DNA of 64,000 bases from Achromobacter spanius (GTDB lineage Bacteria; Pseudomonadota; Gammaproteobacteria; Burkholderiales; Burkholderiaceae_B), in the NCBI RefSeq assembly GCF_002812705.1, contig NZ_CP025030.1, positions 1,178,001 to 1,242,000 of the forward strand, given 5' to 3'. Below the pieces are notes generated by a model. It did no database searches and was not told the origin of the DNA. It saw nothing but the letters and a program-made list of their open reading frames with translations. Position 1 is the stretch's first letter. Each line of letters begins with the position of its first letter. Positions 1 through 8,374 of the stretch are shown piece by piece. The position numbers and the translations under genes were made by a program.

Positions 1-62
1 AGCCTTGGGCGCCGGGCAACACGCCGGCGCCTCCCAACGGCAACCCACCCACAGCCGCCACC

Positions 63-1286
63 ATGTCCGCCGCCCCCAGTCCCGCCCCCCTCAGCCCCGC
101 CACCATCCAGGCCTTGCGCGCCCAGACACCGGGCACGCAAACCAGCGTCCACTTCAATCACGCCGGTTCCTCGTTGCCGTCGTCCGGCACCGTGCAAGCC
201 ATCCAGGCGCATTTGCATCGCGAAGCCACCCAGGGCCCCATGGAAGCCGGCGTGGCCTCGCGCGCGTTGACGGAAAGCGCTCGCACGCTGGCTGCCCAAC
301 TGCTGAATGCACAGCCGGAAGAAATTGCCCTGACCAGCGGCAACTCAGCCGGCTGGGGCGCGGCCTTCGCGGCGCTTGCGCCGTGGCGGCCGGGCGACCG
401 CATCCTGGTCGGGCGCCATGAATGGGGCGGCAACCTGGCCACCATGCGCTTTAGCGCCGAGCGCGCGGGCGCCGTGCTGGAGACCATTCCGTCGGACGCC
501 AGCGGCTGCGTGGACGCCGACGCACTGGCCGCCATGCTGGACGAGCGCGTGCGGCTGATCACGCTGACGTGGTTGCCCGCCAACGGCGGCCTGATCAACC
601 CGGCCGCCGCCATCGGCCGCGTCGCGCGCAAGGCCGGCATTCCCTACTTTGTGGATGCGGCGCAAGCGCTTGGCCAATTGCCGATTGATGTGGCCGACAT
701 CGGCTGCGACGTGCTCACCAGCGTGGGCCGCAAAGCCCTGCGCGGCCCGCGCGGCACCGGCCTGCTGTATGTGCGGCGCGGCTTCCTGGACCAGTTGACG
801 CCCGCCTTCGTCGACACCCATTCCGCCCCCTTGGGCGTGGACGGCCGGCCCATGCTGCGGGCGGACGCCGCGCGGCTGGAACCGGCCGAAGCCTCGATGG
901 CGCTGCGCTGTGGCTTGGCCCATGCCTTGCAAGAGGCGTTGGAACTTGGGATGGATGCCATCCGCGCCACCTTGGACGCTACCGCCCAAACGCTGCGCGC
1001 CGAGCTCGCGGCCATTCCCGGCATTACCGTGCTGGACCAGGGCCGTGAAAAATCCAGCCTGATTGCATTCAATCTGGACGGCTGGAACGCCGCCGACGTG
1101 CAGCGCGCGCTGGCGGCGGACGGTATCACCATCGGCAGCAATGGCGTGCCCTACACGCCGCTGGACATGCAGGCGCGCGGCCTGTCGCAGATTGCGCGCG
1201 TGTCGGTCAGCCCCCTGACCAGCAGCGACGAGATCGACCGCCTGCTGGATGCGTTGGGGCAGCTGGCGCGATCAGCGCCGGGCTGA
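63..1286 (+). CDS. Class V aminotransferase (cysteine desulfurase-like fold), PLP-dependent
   Basis: A 407-residue fold-type I PLP enzyme. The N-terminus carries the family start FNHAGSS near residue 31. The cofactor-binding Asp is D198 in VDAAQALGQ. K224 in SVGRKALRGPRGTG is the expected Schiff-base lysine. The C-terminal small domain ends with a VRVSVSPL-like segment typical of SufS/NifS relatives. I see no obvious catalytic cysteine loop, so true cysteine desulfurase activity is doubtful; an amino-acid lyase or kynureninase-like reaction is equally possible. It begins 62 bases from the window edge, so whether it belongs to an upstream operon is not visible. The stop codon overlaps a 7-bp tandem repeat. 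Confidence 0.85.
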   Translation: MSAAPSPAPLSPATIQALRAQTPGTQTSVHFNHAGSSLPSSGTVQAIQAHLHREATQGPMEAGVASRALTESARTLAAQLLNAQPEEIALTSGNSAGWGAAFAALAPWRPGDRILVGRHEWGGNLATMRFSAERAGAVLETIPSDASGCVDADALAAMLDERVRLITLTWLPANGGLINPAAAIGRVARKAGIPYFVDAAQALGQLPIDVADIGCDVLTSVGRKALRGPRGTGLLYVRRGFLDQLTPAFVDTHSAPLGVDGRPMLRADAARLEPAEASMALRCGLAHALQEALELGMDAIRATLDATAQTLRAELAAIPGITVLDQGREKSSLIAFNLDGWNAADVQRALAADGITIGSNGVPYTPLDMQARGLSQIARVSVSPLTSSDEIDRLLDALGQLARSAPG

Positions 1287-1319
1287 ACTCGGAACTCGGA
1301 ACTCGGAACTCGCAACTCG
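1285..1319. repeat. 7-bp tandem repeat (GAACTCG x4 plus one variant copy)
   Basis: Four exact copies of GAACTCG and a fifth copy CAACTCG run head to tail from inside the aminotransferase stop codon into the spacer. The unit is not a multiple of three. Because it starts at the stop codon, copy-number change would affect only the untranslated spacer between two convergent genes. Confidence 0.9.
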
Positions 1320-1345
1320 GGCCTCGCCTTGAGTCCGAGATCCAT

Positions 1346-2266
1346 CTACCCCGCCACCCGCCGCACAAACGGCGACCACTTGGAAAAGACCAGCAGGTTG
1401 CCGCCCATCACCAGCACCAGGCCCACCAGCGCGGGCGGCGTCCACTGGTAGCCCTCGGCCACCGTCGACACGCCCAGCGCCACCACCGGGAACAGCACCG
1501 TGCAGTAGGCGGCGCGCGCAGGCCCCATGCGCCCGACCAGCGTCAAGTACGCCGTGAACGCAATCACCGACCCCGGAATGGCCAGATAAAGCAGGGCGCC
1601 GACATACGGCGTCGACGTGTCGAACTGAAACGGCAGGCCGGCCACCAGGCAGCCCGTCAGCAAGATCGCCGCGCCGTAGAGCATGCTGTAGGCATTGCCG
1701 GTCAGGGGCCGCACGCCCGCGCGCTGCTGCAAGGACGACAGCATGTTGCCGGTGGAAAAGCAGAACGTGCCCAACAGGGCAAAGCCCAGTCCCAGCAAGG
1801 TTTCATGGCTGGCCTGCTGGCTGGCAAGCTCGGGCCAGAACAGCAGCACCAGGCCCGAAAAACCGACCGCCCCCGCCACCATCACGCGGGGCGCAATCCG
1901 GGTGCCGAACCACAGGCGGGCGTTCAGCGCGTTCCACAGCGTGGCGGCCGAAAACACCACCGATACCAGGCCGCTGGGGATCCATTGCGTGGCCGTGTAG
2001 AAGCACAGGAAATTCAAGCAGAAAAGACATAGCCCCTGGCCAACACAAAGCCAATGCCCGCGCCGGTCCAGCGTCTGCAGCTTGCGAGTCAAGCGCAGCA
2101 CGGCAAACAAGACCAGGCCCGCCAGCGCGAAGCGATAAAAGATCGACACGGGAATGGCCACCACGCCCAGTTGCAGCTTGATGGCGATCCAGGTGGTGCC
2201 CCAGATGACGACAGTCAGGAAATACAGAAACAGGTTCACGATGCGATGCGCAAAAAAAGGGGACAT
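1346..2266 (-). CDS. EamA/DMT-superfamily transporter
   Basis: About 306 residues with roughly ten hydrophobic segments, arranged as two EamA repeats. The first opens LTVVIWGTTWIAIK, the classical DMT signature. The members are inner-membrane exporters of amino acids, metabolites or drugs; the substrate cannot be read from sequence. The chosen start is the ATG at 2266, giving MSPFFAHRIV. A longer open frame to 2377 would add an arginine/glycine-rich tail unlike a membrane-protein N-terminus. It is divergent from the AraC-family regulator at 2400, the usual arrangement when such a regulator controls the exporter; that link is inference. Confidence 0.85.
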   Translation of the reverse strand: MSPFFAHRIVNLFLYFLTVVIWGTTWIAIKLQLGVVAIPVSIFYRFALAGLVLFAVLRLTRKLQTLDRRGHWLCVGQGLCLFCLNFLCFYTATQWIPSGLVSVVFSAATLWNALNARLWFGTRIAPRVMVAGAVGFSGLVLLFWPELASQQASHETLLGLGFALLGTFCFSTGNMLSSLQQRAGVRPLTGNAYSMLYGAAILLTGCLVAGLPFQFDTSTPYVGALLYLAIPGSVIAFTAYLTLVGRMGPARAAYCTVLFPVVALGVSTVAEGYQWTPPALVGLVLVMGGNLLVFSKWSPFVRRVAG

Positions 2267-2399
2267 GAGGCCGCCACGGTTAGGCCGCCCGCCTGACCGC
2301 CAGTGTGCGCCGCCCCCTTTCAAGGCGATTGCCGGATCTTGCTGTTTTTGCGCGGCCAGGCGGCGCGGCGCGCCCAAGATCGCTTAGCATTTCGCCACT

Positions 2400-3290
2400 A
2401 TGGGCACCGCTGCTTCGGCCCCGGCCGACTTCTCCGTCTTTCGCACTTTGTCGCGTTCCACCGCCACGCTGGAACGCGCGTCGCCCTTGGGCGAAGGCAT
2501 GGCCATCTCGCAATGGCGGCGCAGCGCGCACGAAACACTGGGCTACGACACGCCCGGCCATCACACGCTGTCGCTCTACCTGCATGGCGGCGACAAGTCG
2601 TTTCGTGTCGGCCGCGACACGCTGCATGGCGGCGCCGGAAAATTCTGCGTGCTGCCGGCCGAACACTATTCGCGCTGGTGCATGAACGACACCGTGCACT
2701 TTCTGCACCTGTACATCGCCCCCGAGCGGCTGGCCCGCGAAGCCGTCATGCGCCTGGACTGCGAGCCCCGCGCGCTGGAACTGCGCGACCGCACCTACAT
2801 CCAGGACCCGTCGCTGATCGACGTGTGCCGGCAACTGCTGGGCACCGATTGGGCGCAACCCGCCGACCGCCTGGCCGCCAGCAGCGCCGCCGAAACCGTG
2901 CTGCACCATTTGCTGCAACAGGGCGTGGCGCGCAAGACGCCGCAACCCGCGCGCGGGGGCCTGGCGCCCGCCGTTCGCCGACGCGTCATGGACTATGTGG
3001 ACGCGCACCTGCACGACCCCTTGACGCTGGACCAACTGGCGGGCGTGGCGGCCCTGTCCACCTACCATTTCGCCCGCATGTTCCACACCTCGTTCGGCGA
3101 GCCGCCGCACGCCTGGGTACGCGCGCGGCGCCTGGCGCATGCGCGCGGGCTGCTGGCGGCCGGCAAGGGCGACCTGGCCGGCATCGCGCAGGCCAGCGGC
3201 TTCGGCAACGCCAGCCACCTGTCGCGCGTGTTCCGCGAGGCCATCGGCCTCACCCCCGGCCAATACCGCAACGCACACCGCCAGCACTGA
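2400..3290 (+). CDS. AraC-family transcriptional regulator
   Basis: 296 residues. The N-terminal half (about 1-180) is a cupin-like sensor region of the type found in AraC regulators. The C-terminal ~100 residues hold the double helix-turn-helix: LTLDQLAGVAALSTYHFARM for the first motif and IAQASGFGNASHLSRVFRE for the second, followed by the conserved GLTPGQYR. Divergently transcribed from the DMT exporter with a 133-bp shared promoter region, so regulation of that exporter is the simplest hypothesis. No effector can be deduced. Confidence 0.9.
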   Translation: MGTAASAPADFSVFRTLSRSTATLERASPLGEGMAISQWRRSAHETLGYDTPGHHTLSLYLHGGDKSFRVGRDTLHGGAGKFCVLPAEHYSRWCMNDTVHFLHLYIAPERLAREAVMRLDCEPRALELRDRTYIQDPSLIDVCRQLLGTDWAQPADRLAASSAAETVLHHLLQQGVARKTPQPARGGLAPAVRRRVMDYVDAHLHDPLTLDQLAGVAALSTYHFARMFHTSFGEPPHAWVRARRLAHARGLLAAGKGDLAGIAQASGFGNASHLSRVFREAIGLTPGQYRNAHRQH

Positions 3291-3456
3291 TCGCGACCGC
3301 TCTCCGGTTTCGCCGTCGGGTCCGACGTGTGCCCAGCTCTCCGGCCGGGCTGTCTGGCCCGCTTTCCGCCCCCGTTGACGAATCCGCCCGGTCTACAATG
3401 GCGCATCGCCCTTTGCGGCCTCACGCCGCGGTCCGACCGCGCTGCCTACCGACGCG

Positions 3457-4893
3457 ATGCCGTCCTCGACCTCTCGCGCTTTTGATCCCCCGCCTGGCCC
3501 CGCCGCCCCGCGCCCCTTGCGCGCGCATTGGCTGGCCGAACTCATCCGCCTGCGTGAAACGCATTGGGGTCCGATGGACGATGCGGACGCGGTCCGGCGC
3601 GTGCGCCAGCTTGACACCGATCTGCCGTCGCGCATCCTGGCCCGCGCCGACTTGCTGGCGCAACGCGAAAGCCTTGCCCCGCTGGTGGACGGCTGGAGGC
3701 GCAGCGCCCAGGCCATGCTGGCGGCGCTGTTCGTGCTGGCCCTGATGTCCGGCATTGCCGTGGCGCTGGGCGCATTGGGCGACGGTTCCCGACCCGTGAA
3801 CGTGCTGTGGGCGCTGGGCGCCTTGCTGGGTCTGCACGCGCTGACCTTCCTGCTGTGGCTGGCCAGCTTTCTGCTTAAGCCCTCCGCCGCGACCGGACTG
3901 GGGCGGCTCTGGCTCTGGGCCACCCGTAAGCTCGCGCGCGGGCCCGACGGCGCACTGGTGCCGCAAGCCTTTCTGAACCTGCTGGCGCGCGCGGGCGCCT
4001 TGCGCTGGCTGTTTGGCGCGGTCAGCCATCTGCTGTGGCTGACCGCGCTGTGCGCCGCGCTGGCGGCCTTGCTGGTGGCGCTGTCCACCGCCAGTTACCG
4101 CTTCGTCTGGGCCACCACGCTGCTGGCGCCCGACACCTTCGTCTGGCTGACCCAGGCCATCGGCTGGCTGCCCGCGCATCTGGGCTTTCCGATGCCGGAT
4201 GCCGCCGTCATCCGGGCCAGCGACGGCGCGCAGACGGTGGCGGCCAACGCGCAGGTGCGATGGTCGTGGTGGCTGATCGGCGTGCTGGTGGTCTACGGCA
4301 TCTTGCCGCGCCTGCTGGCCGGGGCCTTATGCGTCGGCGCCACGCTGCGGGCGTTGCGCCGCTTGCGCATCGACCCCACGCTTGCCGGCTTCTCGCCGCT
4401 GCGCGACCGCCTGGAGCCGCCCGCGCAATCCACCGGTATCGACCGCCCGGTCGACGCGCTGCATCAGCCCCGCATGCAGTCCGCGTCCCTGTCCGCCCTG
4501 GCGGGGCAACCCGTGCTGCTGGGGCTGGAACTGCCCGCCGACCTGGCCTGGCCCCCCGCCGGCCTGCCCGCCAGCGTGCAAATGGCCGGCAACCTGGACA
4601 CGCGCGAAGAACGCAACCGCGTGCTGGACGCCTTGGCCCAAGCCGCGGCATCGCGCCTGCTGATCGCCTGCGACGCCCGCCAAACACCCGACCGCGGCAC
4701 CTTGTCGCTGATCGCCGAACTCTCCGCCCATGCAGGCCACACCGGCGTCTGGCTGATTGCTTCCTCCGAAGACGGCGCGGCCACGCGCGCCACGCTGTGG
4801 CGCGAGCGCTTGCTGGCGCTGGGTTTGCCGGCCGACGCCATTCTGCAAACGCCCACGCTGCCGCTCACGTGGCTGGAGGCCGGCCATGGCTGA
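3457..4893 (+). CDS. DUF2868 family membrane protein
   Basis: 478 residues. The N-terminus has the DUF2868-type segment LIRLRETHWGPMDDADAVRR. Four or five hydrophobic segments lie between residues about 85 and 290 (for example AMLAALFVLALMSGIAVALG). The C-terminal ~180 residues are soluble and end shortly before the next gene begins. The stop codon overlaps the ATG of the following GTPase gene, so the two are translationally coupled. The family has no established biochemical function as far as I know. A membrane platform for the partner GTPase is inference from this fixed pairing. Confidence 0.8.
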   Translation: MPSSTSRAFDPPPGPAAPRPLRAHWLAELIRLRETHWGPMDDADAVRRVRQLDTDLPSRILARADLLAQRESLAPLVDGWRRSAQAMLAALFVLALMSGIAVALGALGDGSRPVNVLWALGALLGLHALTFLLWLASFLLKPSAATGLGRLWLWATRKLARGPDGALVPQAFLNLLARAGALRWLFGAVSHLLWLTALCAALAALLVALSTASYRFVWATTLLAPDTFVWLTQAIGWLPAHLGFPMPDAAVIRASDGAQTVAANAQVRWSWWLIGVLVVYGILPRLLAGALCVGATLRALRRLRIDPTLAGFSPLRDRLEPPAQSTGIDRPVDALHQPRMQSASLSALAGQPVLLGLELPADLAWPPAGLPASVQMAGNLDTREERNRVLDALAQAAASRLLIACDARQTPDRGTLSLIAELSAHAGHTGVWLIASSEDGAATRATLWRERLLALGLPADAILQTPTLPLTWLEAGHG

Positions 4894-6274
4894 GGACATC
4901 ATCAAGATCGCCCTGGTCGGCCACACCAATACCGGCAAGACCTCGCTGTTGCGCACCTTGACGCGCGACACCCGCTTTGGCGAGGTTGCCGACAGCCCCG
5001 GCACCACGCGCCACGTGGAAGGCGCACGCCTGCGCCTGGGCGGGCGCGCGGTGCTGGAATGGTTTGACACGCCGGGCATGGAGGACAGCATCGCGCTGCT
5101 GGAATACCTGGAACGGCTAGGCGCCACGGACGAACGGCTGGACGGCCCCGCGCGCATCCGCCGCTTTCTGGACACGCCCGAAGCGCATGGCCGCTTCGAA
5201 CAAGAAGCCCGCGTCCTGGCAAAAATGCTGGAGTGCGACGCGGCGCTTTACGTGATCGACGCGCGCGATCCCGTGCTGGGCAAGCATCGCGACGAACTCG
5301 CCATTCTTGCCGCCTGCGGCCGTCCCTTGCTGCCCGTCTTGAATTTCGTGAACGCGCCCGCGCACCGCGCCGATGAATGGCGCGGCGCCATGGCGCGGCT
5401 GGGCCTGCATGCCGTGGTGGAATTCGACACCGTGGCGCCGCCGCTGGACGGCGAGCAACAGCTCTACGCCAAGCTGGGCGTGCTGCTGGACCGCCACGCC
5501 GGCGCACTGGCGCGCCTGGCCGACAGCCTGTCCGCCCAACGCCGCGAACGCCACGCCGCGGCCTACGAACTGCTGGCCGATCTGCTTATCGACGTGGCGG
5601 CGCTGCATCTCACCAGCCCCAACGATGACAACGCGCTGACCGCTGCGTCAAACCAGTTGCGCGACCACGTGCGCCAACGCGAACAGGCCTGCGTGAACGC
5701 CTTGCTGGCGCTCTACAACTTTCGCGCGTCCGACTTCAGCGACGACGCGCTGCCGCTGCAAGGCGAACGCTGGGGCATGGACCTCTTCCATCCGCAGGCA
5801 CTCAAGGACATGGGCGTGCAAGTGGGCATGGGCGCCGCCGCCGGCGCCATGGCCGGCGCGGCAGTGGACCTGCTCAGCGCGGGCCTGAGCCTGGGCACGG
5901 GCATGCTGATCGGCGCGGCAGCGGGCGGCTTGTGGCAGGGCGTGGAGAAACTGGGCAAGCGTGTCGCGGGCAAGCTGCGCGGCTGGCGAGAGATCAGTGT
6001 CGACGACGCCGTGCTGCGCTTGCTGGCCTTGCGCCAACGCCAACTGATCGACGCGCTGGAACGCCGCGGCCACGCCGCGCGTGAACCCTTGAAGCTTGCC
6101 CCGCCCGATGACGAGGCCTGGAAAAAAGGGCCTTTGCCCGACGCGCTGAAAGAAGCACGCAGCCGCCCGGAATGGTCAGCGTTGGGCAAGCACCATGAAG
6201 ACAGCGACCGCCGCAAACGCATCGTTCAAGAGCTGGCGCGCTCCCTTGCCGCCGGCCCCGCCGACGCCACCTGA
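4886..6274 (+). CDS. Dynamin/Era-like GTPase with DUF3482 domain
   Basis: 462 residues starting at the ATG overlapping the DUF2868 stop (MAEDIIKIALVGHTNTGKTS). A longer open frame exists upstream but would run through the preceding gene in another frame. G1 is GHTNTGKTS (residues ~10-18). G3 is DTPGMED. A VLNFVNAP segment stands where the NKxD motif normally is, so the guanine-specificity motif is altered. The C-terminal half carries a glycine/alanine-rich hydrophobic stretch (MGAAAGAMAGAAVDLLSAG, about residues 314-345) resembling membrane-inserting segments of stress GTPases, then a charged tail. Likely acts at the inner membrane with the upstream protein. Cellular role unknown. Confidence 0.8.
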   Translation: MAEDIIKIALVGHTNTGKTSLLRTLTRDTRFGEVADSPGTTRHVEGARLRLGGRAVLEWFDTPGMEDSIALLEYLERLGATDERLDGPARIRRFLDTPEAHGRFEQEARVLAKMLECDAALYVIDARDPVLGKHRDELAILAACGRPLLPVLNFVNAPAHRADEWRGAMARLGLHAVVEFDTVAPPLDGEQQLYAKLGVLLDRHAGALARLADSLSAQRRERHAAAYELLADLLIDVAALHLTSPNDDNALTAASNQLRDHVRQREQACVNALLALYNFRASDFSDDALPLQGERWGMDLFHPQALKDMGVQVGMGAAAGAMAGAAVDLLSAGLSLGTGMLIGAAAGGLWQGVEKLGKRVAGKLRGWREISVDDAVLRLLALRQRQLIDALERRGHAAREPLKLAPPDDEAWKKGPLPDALKEARSRPEWSALGKHHEDSDRRKRIVQELARSLAAGPADAT

Positions 6275-6630
6275 ATGGCCACCAACCTGCACCATTCAAG
6301 GCAGACGGCAAGCACGGACTATCCCCAATCCAAACCGATTGACGCTTAAACGAATGCGTCTATAAGATTCGATCTGCATTGGCGCGGGCCCGTCCCGGTC
6401 ATGACAATCAAAAGGGGTTGGGTCTATCGTGAAGTCGAAGTCTTCCGCAGTGATACCCGCAGTGATACCCGGCATCGCCCTCCACGGCCTGTGCGCAGTT
6501 CGCGCCACGCGCCGCTCGACCTCGCGCCGTCTTTCGCAGTAAGCAGCAACGCCATGCCCTGGACCCCGTCGGGGCCGGGGCTCTGTCACTTCTGTCGCGC
6601 GATCCGCGCACTACACGGAGCATGAGGGCT
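6275..6630 (+). other. Intergenic region and long 5' leader of the peptide ABC operon
   Basis: 356 bp without a convincing gene. It contains the sigma70-type promoter at 6339-6366. The transcribed leader that follows is about 250 nt and holds an exact 12-bp tandem duplication (CCGCAGTGATAC at 6445-6456 and 6457-6468). Periplasmic peptide-binding protein mRNAs in other proteobacteria are often targets of small RNAs in such leaders; whether that applies here is inference. Confidence 0.6.
6339..6366 (+). promoter_or_regulatory. Predicted sigma70 promoter for the peptide ABC transporter operon
   Basis: TTGACG (6339-6344) and TATAAG (6361-6366) separated by 16 bp. Each hexamer matches consensus at five of six positions. 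Transcription would start near 6373, about 250 nt before the binding-protein start codon. Confidence 0.65.
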
Positions 6631-8238
6631 ATGCGTACTTTTCCCCACCTGAAGCAAGCTGCGCTGGCGGCCACCATTGCCGCATCGCTGGCGTTCAGCG
6701 CCGGCGCGGCCGCCAAGACCTTCCACTGGGCGTATCAGGGCGACGCCACGTCCATGGACCCGATGGCCTTGAACGAAACGTTCACGTTGGGCTTCCAGGG
6801 CAATATTTACGAGACACTGGCCGGCTATGACGGCGACCTGAAATTGACGCCCCTGCTGGCCGAAAGCTGGGAAAACCCGGAGCCCAACAAGTGGGTGTTC
6901 AAGCTGCGCAAAGGGGTCAAGTTCCACGATGGCTCGCCCTTCACCGCCGATGACGTCATCTTCTCCTGGAAGCGCAGCCTGACCCCCGGCTCCGACATGA
7001 AGGGCTACGGCGCCAAGGCTTCCGACATCAAGAAGATCGACGACTTCACCATTGAAGTCACGACGCCCACGCCCAACCCCATCCTGCCGCGCGAATGGGT
7101 GTTTCTGTACATCATGAGCAAGACGTGGGCCGAGAAGAACAAGACCACCGAAGCCACCAACGTCAAGGGCGACAACCAGGGCAATTACGCCAACCTGAAC
7201 GCCAACGGCACCGGCCCCTTCATGCTGGTGTCGCGCCAGCCGGACGTGAAGACGGTGCTCAAGCGCTACGACGGCTACTGGAACAAGAACATCAAGACCA
7301 ACGTCGACGAAGTCATCTTCCAGCCCATCACTCAGGAAGCCACGCGCGTGGCCGCCTTGATCTCCGGCGAAATGGACCTGGTGCAACCGGTGCCGGTACA
7401 AGACTGGAAGCGCCTGGAAGACGCCAAGGGCGTCAAGCCGCTGACCGCGCCTGAAGCCCGCACGATCTTCATCGGCATGGACCAAAGCCGCGACGAACTG
7501 CTGTTCTCGGATGTAAAGGGCAAGAACCCGTTCAAGGATGCAAAGGTGCGCGAAGCCGTCGTGCTGGCCGTGGACACCAAGGCCATCAACGAGAAGATCA
7601 TGCGCGGCGCGGCCAAGCCGCTGGGCTCGCTGGTGGCCACCGCCATCAACGGCTACTCGGATTCCTACGGCGCGCCGTTCAAGCCCGACACCGAACGTGC
7701 CAAGAAGCTCCTGGCCGAAGCGGGCTATCCAAAGGGCTTCACGGTCACCATGGACTGCCCGAACGACCGCTACGTCAACGACGAAAAGATCTGCCAGGCG
7801 GTCGCCGGCATGCTGGCGCGCGTGGGCATCAAGATCAACCTGCTGGCGCAGACCAAGTCCAAGTACTTCGGCAAGATCCTGCTGCAAGCGGGCAACCAGA
7901 CCAGCATGTACATGCTGGGTTGGACGCCCAGCTCCACCGACGCGCACAACGTGCTGCTGAACCTTGCCGCCTGCCGCGACGCGAAGACCGCCGCCGGCCA
8001 GTTCAACCTGGGCGGCTATTGCAACAAGAAGGTCGACGACCTGACCAACAAGATCGGCGTTGAAACCGATCAAACCAAGCGCAACGCCATGATCAAGGAA
8101 GCCTTCGAGATCGTGCGCACCGACTTCGGCTACCTGCCGCTGCACCAGCAGCCGATGTCCTGGGGCGTGAAGGACAACATCAAGGTCATCCAGCGCGCCG
8201 ACGACGTGCTTGATCTGCGCGACGTGGTGTTGCCGTAA
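6631..8238 (+). CDS. Peptide ABC transporter substrate-binding protein (SBP family 5, DppA/OppA type)
   Basis: About 535 residues. The Sec signal peptide is MRTFPHLKQAALAATIAASL followed by an A-x-A-type cleavage region near AGAAAKT. The mature protein has family-5 hallmarks: MDPMALNE early on, LAESWENPEPNKWVFKLRKG, KFHDGSPFTADDVIFSWKR, and ARVGIKINLL in the second lobe. It binds peptides or similar solutes in the periplasm. I chose ATG 6631 over ATG 6622 because GGAG at 6617-6620 sits 10 nt before 6631 but only 1 nt before 6622. First gene of a four-gene importer operon. Confidence 0.88.
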   Translation: MRTFPHLKQAALAATIAASLAFSAGAAAKTFHWAYQGDATSMDPMALNETFTLGFQGNIYETLAGYDGDLKLTPLLAESWENPEPNKWVFKLRKGVKFHDGSPFTADDVIFSWKRSLTPGSDMKGYGAKASDIKKIDDFTIEVTTPTPNPILPREWVFLYIMSKTWAEKNKTTEATNVKGDNQGNYANLNANGTGPFMLVSRQPDVKTVLKRYDGYWNKNIKTNVDEVIFQPITQEATRVAALISGEMDLVQPVPVQDWKRLEDAKGVKPLTAPEARTIFIGMDQSRDELLFSDVKGKNPFKDAKVREAVVLAVDTKAINEKIMRGAAKPLGSLVATAINGYSDSYGAPFKPDTERAKKLLAEAGYPKGFTVTMDCPNDRYVNDEKICQAVAGMLARVGIKINLLAQTKSKYFGKILLQAGNQTSMYMLGWTPSSTDAHNVLLNLAACRDAKTAAGQFNLGGYCNKKVDDLTNKIGVETDQTKRNAMIKEAFEIVRTDFGYLPLHQQPMSWGVKDNIKVIQRADDVLDLRDVVLP

Positions 8239-8271
8239 CCCCTCTTGTCGTAATCCTTTGACGACCTGAGC

Positions 8272-8295
8272 CCCGGATGGCGCAAGCCATCCGGG
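8272..8295 (+). promoter_or_regulatory. Intercistronic hairpin with GCAA tetraloop
   Basis: A perfect 10-bp stem (8272-8281 with 8286-8295) closed by a GNRA tetraloop, GCAA. It lies between the binding-protein stop and the first permease. There is no U-tract, so it is more likely an mRNA-stabilising or processing element that keeps binding-protein mRNA in excess than a terminator. Confidence 0.6.
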
Positions 8296-8374
8296 CGCGC
8301 CCGGCCCAGCCCCGCTTTTCGGCTTTTCATGGCAAGCGCGGCCCGGCGTTATCTGCAAACGAGGGCAACTGATA

